A stretch of DNA of 35,669 nucleotides from Acidimicrobiaceae bacterium (GCA_013044475.1 JABEUM010000129.1:1-35669); one strand, 5' to 3'; counted from the stretch's first letter, positions 10,522 through 21,486 are shown. Notes: generated by a model from the sequence alone, not told the origin. Numbers and translations: made by a program.

Positions 10522-11262
10522 CTAGCCCAGCAGCTCGTCTAGCTTTGCCCTAGAAACCGGGCCGTCGTAGGAGACCTCACCGGAGGACAATGCGACGCAT
10601 CTGTTGGCGATGCCGAGAAGATCAAGTGAGTGAGAAGCCACCAAAAAGGACTTCTTCTCCTTCAAGCTCTCGCCGATCAACTCCAGCAAGGTGTTCTTGC
10701 CAGACTGGTCTAGACCGACGAAAGGTTCGTCGATAATCATCGCCTTAAAGGGACGAATAAAGGCCATTGCAAGTGCGACTTTTTGTCGCATGCCCCTAGA
10801 GAAGCCACTCGGCATGCGGTCCTTCACCTGGATGAGTCCGAATCGATCCAACAAGTTCTCAGCCAGTTTCTCAGGGCTGTCCACTCCACATAGCTTCGCC
10901 GAGAAGTAGAGGTGCTCGATCGTCGAAAGGTCGTCGTACAGGGAAGGCGTGTCAAAGGCAACAGAGAGTACGCTCCTGGCGTCCTTCGAACCCGCTTTCG
11001 CCCCAAATATCAGGACGTCTCCAGAATCGGGCTTAGAAAGTCCAGATAGAATTCGCAAAAGAGTCGTCTTTCCAGATCCATTATGGCCAACGAGGATGAC
11101 CACCTCTCCCTGGTTAACCTCGAAGCTAACCCCCGCTACAGCCGGGGTTCCATCGAAGGACTTAGCTATCGATTTGAAGCTGATCGCTCCGGTCTTGCCC
11201 TTGGGTTGAGAAATCCTCTTACCTGTATCGCTCACGTCTCTGGGATCCTTCTTCTTATCCAA
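10522..11262 (-). CDS. ABC transporter ATP-binding protein
   Basis: Walker A GHNGSGKTT, FSRGMRQKVALAMA, MIIDEPFVGLDQSG, ASHSLD. Confidence 0.93.
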   Translation of the reverse strand: MDKKKDPRDVSDTGKRISQPKGKTGAISFKSIAKSFDGTPAVAGVSFEVNQGEVVILVGHNGSGKTTLLRILSGLSKPDSGDVLIFGAKAGSKDARSVLSVAFDTPSLYDDLSTIEHLYFSAKLCGVDSPEKLAENLLDRFGLIQVKDRMPSGFSRGMRQKVALAMAFIRPFKAMIIDEPFVGLDQSGKNTLLELIGESLKEKKSFLVASHSLDLLGIANRCVALSSGEVSYDGPVSRAKLDELLG

Positions 11263-12803
11263 GCCGAACCGGCAATGGGTACAATCAGCGAGAAAGTTCC
11301 GGCGGATATCAGAGTCGAATATAGATTCGCGGGATCACTCGCCATGCCCCTAGCTTCAAAGACGGGTATAAATCCGCATCCGGCGATGAGTATCGGCAGG
11401 AACTCTATCACCATCTTTACCATCTGTACGGAGTCCGCCGCCATCATGGAAAGTGCGCTTTCGGCTCCGCCTTTGCCAAGCGCAGATATCCCAGCTCCGA
11501 CGAGTCCACTTGAAAGTACCGGAATCGCTATCAAAAGCGCCATGATTGTGTTCTCTCCACCACCGGGGAGTAGACCAAGCAGAACAAAGGATGGGATCGC
11601 GAGGATAACTCCGGCTATCAAAGGTCCGATCACCAGGATCCTCTCGACCCTTCCTCTTTCGATTGGACTCAGAGAAACTATTTCTGGATGGTCCACCTCC
11701 TGGCTTAGCGCGTCGGTGAGCTCTATCCCGACCAACCAGCCAGCGATGATCCCCGGGAGGGCGAGAAGTGGCGAGGTATCCACTGCGTATTTCGCCGAAA
11801 CAAATATCACACCCTCTAACAAAACGACCCGGACTACCTTGGAATATCCCCACCTCAGTGCGGGGACCAGACTCCGCCAGAGGTCAGGGGCCTTTTCAAA
11901 AACGAGCCTTCTGAATGGCTCGGTGAATGACGTCCTCGGGCGTATCTTGTCTCCGACGAGTGACCTTCTCATCAAAGCCACAGTTCTGAAATCCCTAAAG
12001 GTCGCGGCAAAGCGGATTATACCGATCAGCCTCGCCCTGCGTTGGAGGATCTCTGGATCGACCCCTGGGATGAGAAAGAGGCCCAGAGCTACGACGACTG
12101 CGGAGAAAGCGAGTGCAAAAAACAGCGTCCCTGACACCACAGCTACCCTCGCACCGAACCCCGCCATCATGATGAGTCCACCGGGCATCAGTCTTACGAA
12201 AGACGTCGGATCGAGGAGCAAGAAGACCCCTGCGAGCGCTATCACCGCGGTCTCCGCCAAGCTAAAGTAGGCTATTCGAGCCCGTGCCCCCGAGATTATC
12301 GCCGCAGAAGCTTGGTAGCTGATCGTCACCACCATAGCAAAACTGATACTAGACGCAGTCGACTGCCAGGCATTCTTGCTCGCCAGCAGATGAGCGAGCG
12401 AGACCCCAATCGCCCCTCCGGCAATTACGCCTACAAAGAGGCTATGGCGTAACGAAACCGCCAGCTTCGAGCGCAAAAAACGCTCCACCGGATAAGGCGA
12501 CAGAAGTACCATCTGAATCTCTGAACCGAGTAGCCCCAATGGACCGCCCCTCGAGCCACTCCTAATCCCGAAAAAGATCGCCATGAGCCAAAGGATGTCG
12601 CCGCCCATGGCGAGATGCCCCGCAAGAGCACTCCGGTCCGATGGTACCGCAGACATAGACGCCGTGGCACTCGCCACGACGTCCGCCAAAATACCTAAAC
12701 CAAAGGCCGCAAGATATGCCCGGTAGATCGCCTGAAAGAGATTGACCCTCTCGACAAAGTGGGCTCGCCTAGCACCTTGGAGTTCTACAAGGGGATCGGA
12801 GAT
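11232..12803 (-). CDS. ABC transporter permease, multi-TM; start codon uncertain
   Basis: Hydrophobic 485-aa ORF from TTG at 12689. The open frame extends upstream to a TAG at 12804-12806 with a plausible N-terminus (SDPLVELQGARRAHFVERVNLFQAIYRAYLAAFG) but no ATG/GTG/TTG. Confidence 0.75.
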   Translation of the reverse strand: MSDPLVELQGARRAHFVERVNLFQAIYRAYLAAFGLGILADVVASATASMSAVPSDRSALAGHLAMGGDILWLMAIFFGIRSGSRGGPLGLLGSEIQMVLLSPYPVERFLRSKLAVSLRHSLFVGVIAGGAIGVSLAHLLASKNAWQSTASSISFAMVVTISYQASAAIISGARARIAYFSLAETAVIALAGVFLLLDPTSFVRLMPGGLIMMAGFGARVAVVSGTLFFALAFSAVVVALGLFLIPGVDPEILQRRARLIGIIRFAATFRDFRTVALMRRSLVGDKIRPRTSFTEPFRRLVFEKAPDLWRSLVPALRWGYSKVVRVVLLEGVIFVSAKYAVDTSPLLALPGIIAGWLVGIELTDALSQEVDHPEIVSLSPIERGRVERILVIGPLIAGVILAIPSFVLLGLLPGGGENTIMALLIAIPVLSSGLVGAGISALGKGGAESALSMMAADSVQMVKMVIEFLPILIAGCGFIPVFEARGMASDPANLYSTLISAGTFSLIVPIAGSAWIRRRIPET

Positions 12804-12808
12804 CTAGA

Positions 12809-13834
12809 TCAGCCCCCGGAAATATCCCTAATCGACTTCTTTCCCGCCGACAAGAATGGCATCATCCCACGGAGTTGTACTCCGACGCCCTCGATCTGAT
12901 GGGCATTTGCTTTTGCCCTCAGCTCGTTAAAGTGGACCTGACCAGCTTCGTTCTCAGCTATCCATTCCGAAGCAAACTTGCCGGACTGGATCTCGTCCAG
13001 GACCCTCTTCATCTCAGCCTTAGTCTCCGAAGTCACAATCCTCGGACCGCGGCTCAAACCGCCGTACTCGGCGGTCTCCGATACTGAGAACCACATTCCG
13101 GATAGCCCCTCTTCATAGAGAAGGTCAACGATCAGTTTTAGCTCATGGAGGCATTCGAAGTAAGCCGACTCCGGCTGATATCCCGCCTCGACGAGGGTTT
13201 CGAAGCCCGCCTGAACCAAAGAGGCCAACCCGCCACAGAGCACTACCTGCTCCCCGAAAAGGTCCGTCTCGGTCTCCTCGGAGAAGGTGGTGTCGAGTAC
13301 CCCAGCCTTCGTTGAACCGATGGCGTGTGCATAGGCGAGGGCAAGATCGTGTGCTTTACCCGTAGCGTCCTGGGCTACGGCAATAAGAGATGGCGTTCCG
13401 CCGCCCTCTTGGTAAGTTCTCCTCACCAAGTGACCCGGTCCCTTTGGCGCAATCATGATCACGTCGACATTGTCCGGGGCCTCTATCTGTCCAAACCTAA
13501 CGTTGAACCCGTGGGCAAAGGCTATCGCTACACCTGGGCGCAGATTGGCAACGACATCCTCATCGTAGATCTTTTTTTGCACCGTGTCCGGGGCCAAAAA
13601 CATGATGAGGTCAGCTGACTTGGCGGCTTCGGAAACCGAGACCACACTGAGACCCGAAGCCTTGGCCTTCTCCGCCGAGGCCGAGCCGGGCCTTAACCCA
13701 ACTACAACATCTACTCCCGAGTCAGCCAAATTGAGTGCATGGGCATGACCTTGCGAACCATAACCGATGATCGCCACTTTCTTGCCTTGTAACAGGCTTG
13801 GGTCAGCATCGGCCTCGTAGTACATCTTCGCCAT
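12809..13834 (-). CDS. ilvC: Ketol-acid reductoisomerase
   Basis: [53 protein letters not shown]. Confidence 0.97.
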   Translation of the reverse strand: MAKMYYEADADPSLLQGKKVAIIGYGSQGHAHALNLADSGVDVVVGLRPGSASAEKAKASGLSVVSVSEAAKSADLIMFLAPDTVQKKIYDEDVVANLRPGVAIAFAHGFNVRFGQIEAPDNVDVIMIAPKGPGHLVRRTYQEGGGTPSLIAVAQDATGKAHDLALAYAHAIGSTKAGVLDTTFSEETETDLFGEQVVLCGGLASLVQAGFETLVEAGYQPESAYFECLHELKLIVDLLYEEGLSGMWFSVSETAEYGGLSRGPRIVTSETKAEMKRVLDEIQSGKFASEWIAENEAGQVHFNELRAKANAHQIEGVGVQLRGMMPFLSAGKKSIRDISGG

Positions 13835-14413
13835 TTAAGACGCCTTTCCTGATTTGGATCTCGCTCTAGTCGGAGCGCTTCGGTCCAACTTCTGCAAAGC
13901 CACCCTACCAGTTCGCTGTATTTCAACGATCGGGTAGGCACCGAGCAGCGCTTCGAAGTCGTCAAGCATCTTGGGAGAACCTGCGAGCATCACCGTTAGC
14001 TTGTCGAAGCCGACATCGACGATCTTGCCGTCGAAGATTCTCACGAGTTCAATCAACTCGGATCGAGTCTCGGAAGAGGTCGAAATACTCCCCATCAACA
14101 GCTCGTACTCTACTGCCTGCGCAGCATTGATCTCAGAGATCTTCAGGACGTTGATCAACTTGTGAAGCTGCTTTGTTATCTGCTCCAAAGGGGCGGATTC
14201 GACGTCAACGACGATGGTGACCCGCGAAAATCTTTCATCTTCAGTCGGAGCCACAGAAAGGGAGTAGATGTTGTATCCCCTCCTCGAAAAGAGCTGTGCA
14301 ATGCGGGCTAGTACACCCGATTTATTCTCGACCAACACCGACAAGACGTGGTGTTTCGCCTCCAAATTGGTCCTATTGCCCCCCATGGGGACCACCGAAC
14401 TCGAAAAGGTCAC
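13835..14413 (-). CDS. ilvN: Acetolactate synthase small subunit
   Basis: ACT domain [48 protein letters not shown]. Confidence 0.96.
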   Translation of the reverse strand: MTFSSSVVPMGGNRTNLEAKHHVLSVLVENKSGVLARIAQLFSRRGYNIYSLSVAPTEDERFSRVTIVVDVESAPLEQITKQLHKLINVLKISEINAAQAVEYELLMGSISTSSETRSELIELVRIFDGKIVDVGFDKLTVMLAGSPKMLDDFEALLGAYPIVEIQRTGRVALQKLDRSAPTRARSKSGKAS

Positions 14414-16128
14414 TTTCTCTCCATTTCTTGTGGTCCGATGACGATCTCGTCATTTGTCTTGCCCGCTGGCACCATCGGAAATACCTTTTCCCAAGTGTCT
14501 GTCCTAAAGTCGATCACGACCGGACGGTCATTTATCGAATTTGCCTTCTCGATAGCGACTTCGACCTCATCGGCGCTGTCGACCCTAATCCCGACGCATC
14601 CCATCGCCTCGGCCCACTTGACGTAGTCAGGGAGGTCAGGGGAGAGGTATACCTCGGAATAGCGCTGGTCGTAGAACATCTCCTGCCACTGCCTCACCAT
14701 CCCCAAGTAGGCGTTATTTAGGATGGCCACCTTGATCGGGATCCTCTCAGCGGTAGCGGTTACGAGTTCCTGTGCAGTCATCTGAAAACAGCCGTCTCCG
14801 TCAATCGCCCAGACCACCTTGTCCGGCCTGCCGACCTTTGCACCAAGCGCCGCTGGAACAGCAAAGCCCATAGTCCCAAGTCCACCCGAATTCACCCAGG
14901 TGTTTGGGTGGTTGAACTTCCAAAACTGTGACGCCCACATCTGATGCTGACCAACCCCAGAAACCACGATGGTGTCTGGTGGCGCCATCTGCCTCAACCT
15001 CTCGATGACATATTGCGGCTTTAGCGGACGACCGCCTGGGTCCTGGTTGTAGCTCAACGGATACTTTTCACGCCAGGTGTCAAGCTCGGCTATCCACGGT
15101 TCTAACTGGCTCTTAAGATCGACCTTGAGCTTCTTGATCTCCCTGGTCAACTCGGGAATCACCAACTTCAGATCCCCAACAATCGGGACGTCTGGGTTTC
15201 TGATCTTGCCGAGTTCGGCGGGATCGATATCGACGTGGATGACCTTGGCATAGGGGGCAAAGCCTGCGACATTGCCAGTGACACGATCGTCAAAACGTGC
15301 CCCCAAGGTAATCAGTAGGTCGGACTTCTGCATCGAAGTCACCGCCGTGTAGTTGCCGTGCATACCTGGCATCCCGAGGCAAAGTGGGTTGTCGTCTGGG
15401 AAGGCCCCCCTCGCCATTAGGGTCGTCACGACCGGTATTCCACAGTGCTCGGCCAGAGCCAAAAGCTCTTTGGTCGCACCCGCTCTTAGCACGCCGCCCC
15501 CGACGTAGAGGACCGGGCGAAGCGACTTCGAGATCAGCTTTGCCGCCTCCTGGATCATCTTTGGATGGCCCTTGAGCGTCGGCTTATACCCCGGAAGGTC
15601 GACACTCTCGGGCCAGTACCACTCCATAGCCTGGTTTGAGACGTCCTTCGGCAAGTCAATCAGGACGGGACCGGGTCGGCCGGTCGTGGCGACGTGAAAA
15701 GCCTCCCGGACGACCGTTGGGATCTGCGAGGCATCGGTAATCAACCAGTTGTGCTTGGTAACGCTCATCGTGATTCCGGTAGTATCGGCTTCTTGGAAGG
15801 CATCGGTGCCAATCAAGCTCGTTCCGACCTGCCCGGTGATCACCACCAGCGGGATCGAGTCCATGTAGGCGTCGGCAAGGGCGGTAACGATATTCGTGGC
15901 CGCCGGTCCCGAGGTGACCATCGCAACACCCGGACGACCCGTGACGTGCGCATAGCCTTCTGCTGCGTGGCCAGCACCCTGTTCGTGCCTTACCAAGATA
16001 TGCCTGATGGTCGAGTCCAAAAGTGGGTCATAAACCGGAAGAATCGCCCCTCCGGGAAGTCCAAATATAACCTCGACCTGCTCCATCTCAAGACTTTTGA
16101 TCAGCGCCTGGGCACCTGTCAGTTGCAT
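14410..16128 (-). CDS. ilvB: Acetolactate synthase large subunit
   Basis: [66 protein letters not shown] upstream. Confidence 0.97.
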   Translation of the reverse strand: MQLTGAQALIKSLEMEQVEVIFGLPGGAILPVYDPLLDSTIRHILVRHEQGAGHAAEGYAHVTGRPGVAMVTSGPAATNIVTALADAYMDSIPLVVITGQVGTSLIGTDAFQEADTTGITMSVTKHNWLITDASQIPTVVREAFHVATTGRPGPVLIDLPKDVSNQAMEWYWPESVDLPGYKPTLKGHPKMIQEAAKLISKSLRPVLYVGGGVLRAGATKELLALAEHCGIPVVTTLMARGAFPDDNPLCLGMPGMHGNYTAVTSMQKSDLLITLGARFDDRVTGNVAGFAPYAKVIHVDIDPAELGKIRNPDVPIVGDLKLVIPELTREIKKLKVDLKSQLEPWIAELDTWREKYPLSYNQDPGGRPLKPQYVIERLRQMAPPDTIVVSGVGQHQMWASQFWKFNHPNTWVNSGGLGTMGFAVPAALGAKVGRPDKVVWAIDGDGCFQMTAQELVTATAERIPIKVAILNNAYLGMVRQWQEMFYDQRYSEVYLSPDLPDYVKWAEAMGCVGIRVDSADEVEVAIEKANSINDRPVVIDFRTDTWEKVFPMVPAGKTNDEIVIGPQEMERK

Positions 16129-16329
16129 CTTGCTGACTCCTCAAAGCTAGAACTTCGGCCCCAATCTGGGTGCCGTCTCACTGCACTCGATCGCCATTCA
16201 CCTGCGATCTACCCTTTTTCCACCGAAGTTTCGGTGGACACAATCAACACACGGCGGCTCTCGTCCAAAGACCCTAGAGCCTCCTCGGACTAAAGACGAA
16301 ACGAACCACTTTTGGTGCGGATAAACAAA

Positions 16330-16354
16330 AAGACCTCCCCGAGGGGGAGGTCTT
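16330..16354 (-). terminator. Intrinsic terminator/attenuator upstream of ilvB
   Basis: Perfect 11-bp stem AAGACCTCCCC-CTC-GGGGAGGTCTT followed on the minus strand by TTTGTTT. Confidence 0.9.
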
Positions 16355-16378
16355 GTAGCGCACCGGGTGACCCGCTAC
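16355..16378 (-). promoter_or_regulatory. Second hairpin in the ilv leader (pause/antiterminator candidate)
   Basis: GTAGCG ... CGCTAC stem with inner GGGT/ACCC complementarity, directly between the leader peptide stop and the terminator. Confidence 0.6.
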
Positions 16379-16379
16379 G

Positions 16380-16421
16380 CTACGAAGGAAGTACTACGAT
16401 CTCTGAGGCGAAATTTGCCAT
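16380..16421 (-). CDS. ilv operon leader peptide MANFASEIVVLPS
   Basis: ATG GCA AAT TTC GCC TCA GAG ATC GTA GTA CTT CCT TCG TAG. Consecutive Ile-Val-Val-Leu codons immediately 5' of hairpin + terminator + ilvB. Candidate -10 TAGTAT at 16428-16433. Confidence 0.8.
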   Translation of the reverse strand: MANFASEIVVLPS

Positions 16422-16451
16422 GGGGATATACTAGACGCTAACAAAACGCCT

Positions 16452-18161
16452 CTAGGCTCCGGTAACGGCACCTATTTCAGCTCCTTTGACTAATTTTGCA
16501 TACTTTGCCAAAAATCCTCGTGTATATTTCGGCTCTGGATGGGTTACTCCCGCCTGCCTATCAGCAAGTTCTTTCTCGTCAACCACCAGATCGAGGGTGT
16601 GCTTTTCGACATCGATGACTATCTTATCTCCGTCTTTTACCAGGGCGATTGGTCCCATATCGACCGCTTCTGGCGAGACGTGGCCGATACACAGGCCATG
16701 AGTTCCCCCGGAGAATCGCCCGTCGGTGACTAGTGCCGAGTCGGCACCCCTGCCTGCACCCTTCATCGCACCCGTTACTGCGAGCATCTCACGCATGCCG
16801 GGACCGCCCTTTGGTCCCTCATAGCGTATTACTACGACGGTGTTTGGCTGGATTTCGCCTGCGAGGATGGCGTCCAATGCCGCTTCCTCACCGTTGAATA
16901 CCCTCGCAGTCCCCTCAAAGTAGTCGACGTCGATTCCGGCAACTTTTACGACCGAGCCCTTCGGCGCTAGCGACCCGGACAAAATAGCGATGCCGCCGAC
17001 TTTATGGATCGGGTTGTCAAGGTCATGGATCACGACCCCGTCGGGCTTAGGTGGCTTAACTGCGTCGAGGTTCTCCCCCATTGTCTTGCCGCTGACGGTT
17101 AGCGCATCAAGATTGAGTAATCCTCGGCTAGCCAATTCCTGCAGAACTACCGGAATTCCCCCGATCGCTTCAATATCGCTCATATGAAACTTTCCGTGTG
17201 GCTTCGTGTCGGCGATATGGGGAACCCTCTTGGCGATCCGGTTGAAGTCGTCCAACGTCAGATCGACTTCCGCCTCATATGCGATCGCCATCAGGTGGAG
17301 CACCGCATTGGTCGATCCACCTAGCGCCATGACCGCCGAGATAGCATTCTCAAAGGCGGCCTTGGTTAGGATCTGCCTCGTAGTGATCCCTTCTACCAAT
17401 AGATTGACCGCCATCTCCCCGGATAGGAAGGCAAAGTCCGTCCGCTTCCTGTCCACCGCCGGGGCCGAGGCCGATCCGAGGATGCTCATTCCGAGGGCCT
17501 CGGCGACCGAGGCCATGGTATTGGCGGTAAACATGCCGCCACAGCTACCGATAGTTGGGCAGGCATTCCTCTCGATTAGCGAGAGTTCTTCGTCGGTCAA
17601 TGCCCCAGCAGAGTAGGAACCAACCGCTTCAAAGACATCCACCAGATCGATCGACTTGCCGTTTAGATGGCCCGGCAGGATCGTTCCGCCGTAGAGAAAC
17701 ACCGAGGGCACATTCGATCGAGCTGCCGCCATCAACATACCCGGGAGCGACTTGTCACATCCAGCGAGGGTGACCATCGCGTCAAACCCCTCTGCGTGCA
17801 TCATCGCCTCCACCGAGTCGCAGATTATCTCCCGAGAGACCAGGGAGGCCTTCATCCCCTCAAAACCCATAGAGATGCCATCGGACACTGCAATTGTGGA
17901 GAACTCAAATGGGTAGCCACCCGCTTTGCGAATGCCCATCTTGGCATGGCGCGTCAGCTCTGCGAGGGACATGTTGCAAGGGGTTACGTCGTTGAAGGAA
18001 GACGCTACGGCCACTTGTGGCTTTTGGAAGTCTTCGTCCTCCATTCCAACCGCCCTCAACATCGCCCTGGCCGGTGCCCTGCGGTACCCGTCAGTTACGA
18101 CCTTGCTCGATGGCCTCTTTTCCGAAAGGTCCCGATTCTGGTTCAATCTCACCACTCCCAA
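16452..18161 (-). CDS. ilvD: Dihydroxy-acid dehydratase
   Basis: [65 protein letters not shown]. Confidence 0.96.
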   Translation of the reverse strand: MGVVRLNQNRDLSEKRPSSKVVTDGYRRAPARAMLRAVGMEDEDFQKPQVAVASSFNDVTPCNMSLAELTRHAKMGIRKAGGYPFEFSTIAVSDGISMGFEGMKASLVSREIICDSVEAMMHAEGFDAMVTLAGCDKSLPGMLMAAARSNVPSVFLYGGTILPGHLNGKSIDLVDVFEAVGSYSAGALTDEELSLIERNACPTIGSCGGMFTANTMASVAEALGMSILGSASAPAVDRKRTDFAFLSGEMAVNLLVEGITTRQILTKAAFENAISAVMALGGSTNAVLHLMAIAYEAEVDLTLDDFNRIAKRVPHIADTKPHGKFHMSDIEAIGGIPVVLQELASRGLLNLDALTVSGKTMGENLDAVKPPKPDGVVIHDLDNPIHKVGGIAILSGSLAPKGSVVKVAGIDVDYFEGTARVFNGEEAALDAILAGEIQPNTVVVIRYEGPKGGPGMREMLAVTGAMKGAGRGADSALVTDGRFSGGTHGLCIGHVSPEAVDMGPIALVKDGDKIVIDVEKHTLDLVVDEKELADRQAGVTHPEPKYTRGFLAKYAKLVKGAEIGAVTGA

Positions 18162-18225
18162 GTCCGACTTCTCAAAGTTCTCTTCTGCACCTTATAGGTC
18201 GATGGCCCTAGTCGATGACCAGACC

Positions 18226-19713
18226 TCAACGTTGTTCTGCCAAGGCAAGTAAAATCCTAACAACGGCCTTTCCGTCGGCCTTTCCCGAAGTTGCTTTCAT
18301 AATCTTGCCGACAAAAAAGCCCTGCAGCTGAGCCTCTCCGGTCCGAAAACGCTCCCACTCCTTTGGATTTTGTGAAATTGCCTCATTGATGGTTTTGGTC
18401 AATTGATCATCCGTGAGCTGAGAAAGTCCCAGTCTCTCTTGGGCAACCCTCGGCGGTATGAGGTTCTTTGCGACTTCGGCGAGGATCGATTTGGCCTGTG
18501 TCGCCGACACTTTGCCTTCTATCTCCATCTTCAACAGTTCGATAAACCAGGAGATCTCAAATCCATCATCCAAGGGTGCCAAGCTCGCAAGCTCATTTGC
18601 ACAACGGGCCACCGTGATCTTCGGGTCAAGTCCCGCAGCTAATGCGGGGCGAACGAAGGGGTATAACTCGACCGATATTGCCGTCTCGATCTGATCGTTT
18701 GTCTCTGTTAGCCCGAGACTCTCGACGAGCCTCGCCCGCCGCTCCTTGGGAAGCTCGCCCAATTGGGATCTAAGACCCTCAATCCACTCTTCGCTTGGTC
18801 TAAGTGGCACAAGGTCGGGCTCGGGGAAGTACCTATAGTCTTCCGCCTCTTCCTTGTTTCGAAGGGCGACGGTTCGGCCGACACTTTCATCCCAATGTCT
18901 GGTCTGCTGGGTTACCTTCTCGCCGGCTAAATAAGCAGCGACCTGCCTGTGAGCTTCGAAGGTAATTGCACGGACCAATGAACGTAGCGAGTTCAGATTC
19001 TTGATCTCACAACGAGTTCTAAATGGCGTCTCCCCTATTGGTCGCACCGAAACGTTGGCGTCGACCCTCAGCGAGCCCTCCTCCATCTTTCCGTCAGATG
19101 CTCCAATTGCCACCAGGGTCGAGCGGAGTTCGCTAACGTACTCTCTGGCCTCTTCCGGGGAGGCAATATCGGGTCGTGAGACTATCTCAACTAAGGGTAC
19201 TCCGCTACGGTTGTAGTCGATCAGTGCCCGTTCTGCTCCGTGGATCCTTCCTGAGGTCCCACCTAGGTGGGTAATCTTTCCGGTGTCCTCTTCGACGTGC
19301 GCCCTTTCGATTCCGATCCTCTTGCCGCTAGGCAGCATCAGGTGTCCATCGGCGTTCAGCGGTATGTCATACTGAGAGATCTGGAAATCTTTTGGCATGT
19401 CGGGATAGAAGTAGTTCTTGCGATGGAAGATCGACGCCTGTACTCTCGCAGAGAGCGCCAGCCCGATCATCGCCGCTATCTCTAACGCCTTTTCATTTAG
19501 CACCGGCAGCGATCCCGGAAGGCCTAAGCAGGTCGGGCAGACGTTGGTATTGGCTTGTGCGCCAAAGACGTTTGCGCAGCCGCAAAAGAGTTTGGTCCTG
19601 GTCTTCAATTCGGTATGCACTTCCAGCCCGCAGATCAGTTCCCAACCGTCTGGGAGAAATTCAGATTCCCCACGAACCGCAAGATCATTCTGATTGGTCT
19701 CTGAGTTAGCCAT
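18226..19713 (-). CDS. gatB: Asp-tRNA(Asn)/Glu-tRNA(Gln) amidotransferase subunit B
   Basis: WELICGLEVHTELKTRTKLFCGC, RVDANVSVRPIGE, YRYFPEPDL. Confidence 0.96.
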   Translation of the reverse strand: MANSETNQNDLAVRGESEFLPDGWELICGLEVHTELKTRTKLFCGCANVFGAQANTNVCPTCLGLPGSLPVLNEKALEIAAMIGLALSARVQASIFHRKNYFYPDMPKDFQISQYDIPLNADGHLMLPSGKRIGIERAHVEEDTGKITHLGGTSGRIHGAERALIDYNRSGVPLVEIVSRPDIASPEEAREYVSELRSTLVAIGASDGKMEEGSLRVDANVSVRPIGETPFRTRCEIKNLNSLRSLVRAITFEAHRQVAAYLAGEKVTQQTRHWDESVGRTVALRNKEEAEDYRYFPEPDLVPLRPSEEWIEGLRSQLGELPKERRARLVESLGLTETNDQIETAISVELYPFVRPALAAGLDPKITVARCANELASLAPLDDGFEISWFIELLKMEIEGKVSATQAKSILAEVAKNLIPPRVAQERLGLSQLTDDQLTKTINEAISQNPKEWERFRTGEAQLQGFFVGKIMKATSGKADGKAVVRILLALAEQR

Positions 19714-21187
19714 GATTTATCGCCTCCTTTATCGAAGCGTCCAGTGACGGTGCTCCCCTAGACGACCCCTCCAAGGCGAAGGCCAATCTAAACATCAGAT
19801 CCTCCCTAAGCGCCGGGGCTAGTATCTGGACTCCTATTGGGAGACCCTCGGAATCCAAAGCGTATGGCATCGACATCGCAGGGTGGCCCGCTAGGTTGCT
19901 CGGGATTGTGCAGACATCGGAGAGGTACATCGTCAGCGGATCGAGGGATTTCTCTCCGAGCTTGAATGCTGTAGTAGGTGAGACGGGGGAAATCAACACG
20001 TCTACCTGCTGATAAGCCCGCTCGAATCCCGACTTAATTAACGTCCTGACCTGCTGTGCCTTGGCATAATAGGCGTCATAATAGCCCGAAGACAGTGCGT
20101 ATGTCCCGAGCATGATCCGTCTTTTTACCTCCGCTCCAAATCCTTTAGTCCGGGTTAGTACGTTTGTCTCTTCGATGTTTGAACCCTCGACCCTAAGTCC
20201 GAAGCGTACCCCGTCGAAGCGAGCCAGATTAGACGAAGCTTCGGCCGGAGCGATCAGGTAATAAGCAGAAAGGCCGAGCTTGGTCTCGGGGATGGAGATC
20301 TCGGTGACATCCGCACCAAGACTGGCGAGCGCATCGGCGGCATCCCTAAGGGCGCTAACTACTTCTGGATCGCTGCCTTCGACAAACTCCGTGACTATCC
20401 CGACCCGTAACCCTTCGATGGAAAGGCCCTTTTGCGCACTAAGTGAGCCCATCTGTTCTTCGTAAGAAGTCGAATCCTTGGGATCGAAACCGGCGATAAC
20501 TTCTAAGGTCAGGGCGGAGTCCATCACGGTAGAAGAAAAGGGTCCAATCTGATCTAACGACGAAGCAAAGGCGACGAGACCATACCGGGAGACCCTCCCG
20601 TAAGTGGGCTTGACCCCGACTACCCCGCATAGAGACGCTGGTTGGCGAATAGACCCACCGGTATCGGATCCCAGGGCGATTGGGACGATCCCCGCCGCCA
20701 CGCTCGATGCCGAACCACCCGAAGACCCGCCGGGTACCCTCGTCAGATCGACGGGATTGAGGGTTGGACCGTAGGCGGAGTTCTCGGTTGAGGAACCCAT
20801 CGCGAACTCATCAAGATTGGTCTTGCCGACAATGATCGCTCCCTCGCTTTCCAGGAGTTTCGTCACCGTGGCGTCATATGGAGGAATCCAACCTTGCAAG
20901 ATCTTGGAACCGCAGGTGGTCGGTAGACCGACCTTACACATGTTGTCCTTTAGGGCTATCGGAACTCCCGCTAGTCGGCCGGGGGATCCACCGCTGGCGA
21001 TGATCGAATCGACCCTCGCCGCCGCCCGCAATGCACCATCTCGGTCTAGAGCTAAGAAGGCATTCAATTTGGAGTTCAGGGCCTCCGCAATAGCCAGCGA
21101 CTTCTCTACGACCGATGTCGCCGTCACCTTTTGGTTATTGACCGACTCAGCTATTTCGAAAGCGCTCATGTTGTTCATCTCGCTCAT
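19706..21187 (-). CDS. gatA: Asp-tRNA(Asn)/Glu-tRNA(Gln) amidotransferase subunit A
   Basis: Amidase signature: [71 protein letters not shown]. Confidence 0.97.
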   Translation of the reverse strand: MSEMNNMSAFEIAESVNNQKVTATSVVEKSLAIAEALNSKLNAFLALDRDGALRAAARVDSIIASGGSPGRLAGVPIALKDNMCKVGLPTTCGSKILQGWIPPYDATVTKLLESEGAIIVGKTNLDEFAMGSSTENSAYGPTLNPVDLTRVPGGSSGGSASSVAAGIVPIALGSDTGGSIRQPASLCGVVGVKPTYGRVSRYGLVAFASSLDQIGPFSSTVMDSALTLEVIAGFDPKDSTSYEEQMGSLSAQKGLSIEGLRVGIVTEFVEGSDPEVVSALRDAADALASLGADVTEISIPETKLGLSAYYLIAPAEASSNLARFDGVRFGLRVEGSNIEETNVLTRTKGFGAEVKRRIMLGTYALSSGYYDAYYAKAQQVRTLIKSGFERAYQQVDVLISPVSPTTAFKLGEKSLDPLTMYLSDVCTIPSNLAGHPAMSMPYALDSEGLPIGVQILAPALREDLMFRLAFALEGSSRGAPSLDASIKEAINHG

Positions 21188-21486
21188 GACGGTTCACCCA
21201 AGACTGGCGGCACAGAGAACATACCTTGCGCCTCATCGGGCGCCTGAGACAAGGCTTCTGCTTGGCTCAGTCCAGAAACGACAGAATCGCTCCTGGTCCG
21301 ATTTACAAGTCCAAGTGGATGGGCGGTGACCTCTAAATCATGGATATCTAAAGACTCAATATCACTGGCGTGATCCAAAACCGAAGACAGCTGGGAGGCA
21401 TAGAGCTCCGCCTCTTCGTCGGTCAACGAGAGCCGAGCGAGCATCGCCACGTGGGCGACCTCTTTTGGAGAAATACGACTGGACAT
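21184..21486 (-). CDS. gatC: Asp-tRNA(Asn)/Glu-tRNA(Gln) amidotransferase subunit C
   Basis: ISPKEVAHVAMLARLSLTDEEAELYASQLSSVLDHASDIESLD. The ORF opens at 21516; MSSRISPKE at 21486 is the likely start. Confidence 0.92.
   Translation of the reverse strand: MSSRISPKEVAHVAMLARLSLTDEEAELYASQLSSVLDHASDIESLDIHDLEVTAHPLGLVNRTRSDSVVSGLSQAEALSQAPDEAQGMFSVPPVLGEPS

Noticed and set aside
11083-12270. 395-aa plus-strand ORF antisense to the ABC permease
   Set aside because: Low-complexity Ser/Ala/Ile/Pro/Thr composition mirrors the opposite coding strand; the minus-strand permease explains the openness.
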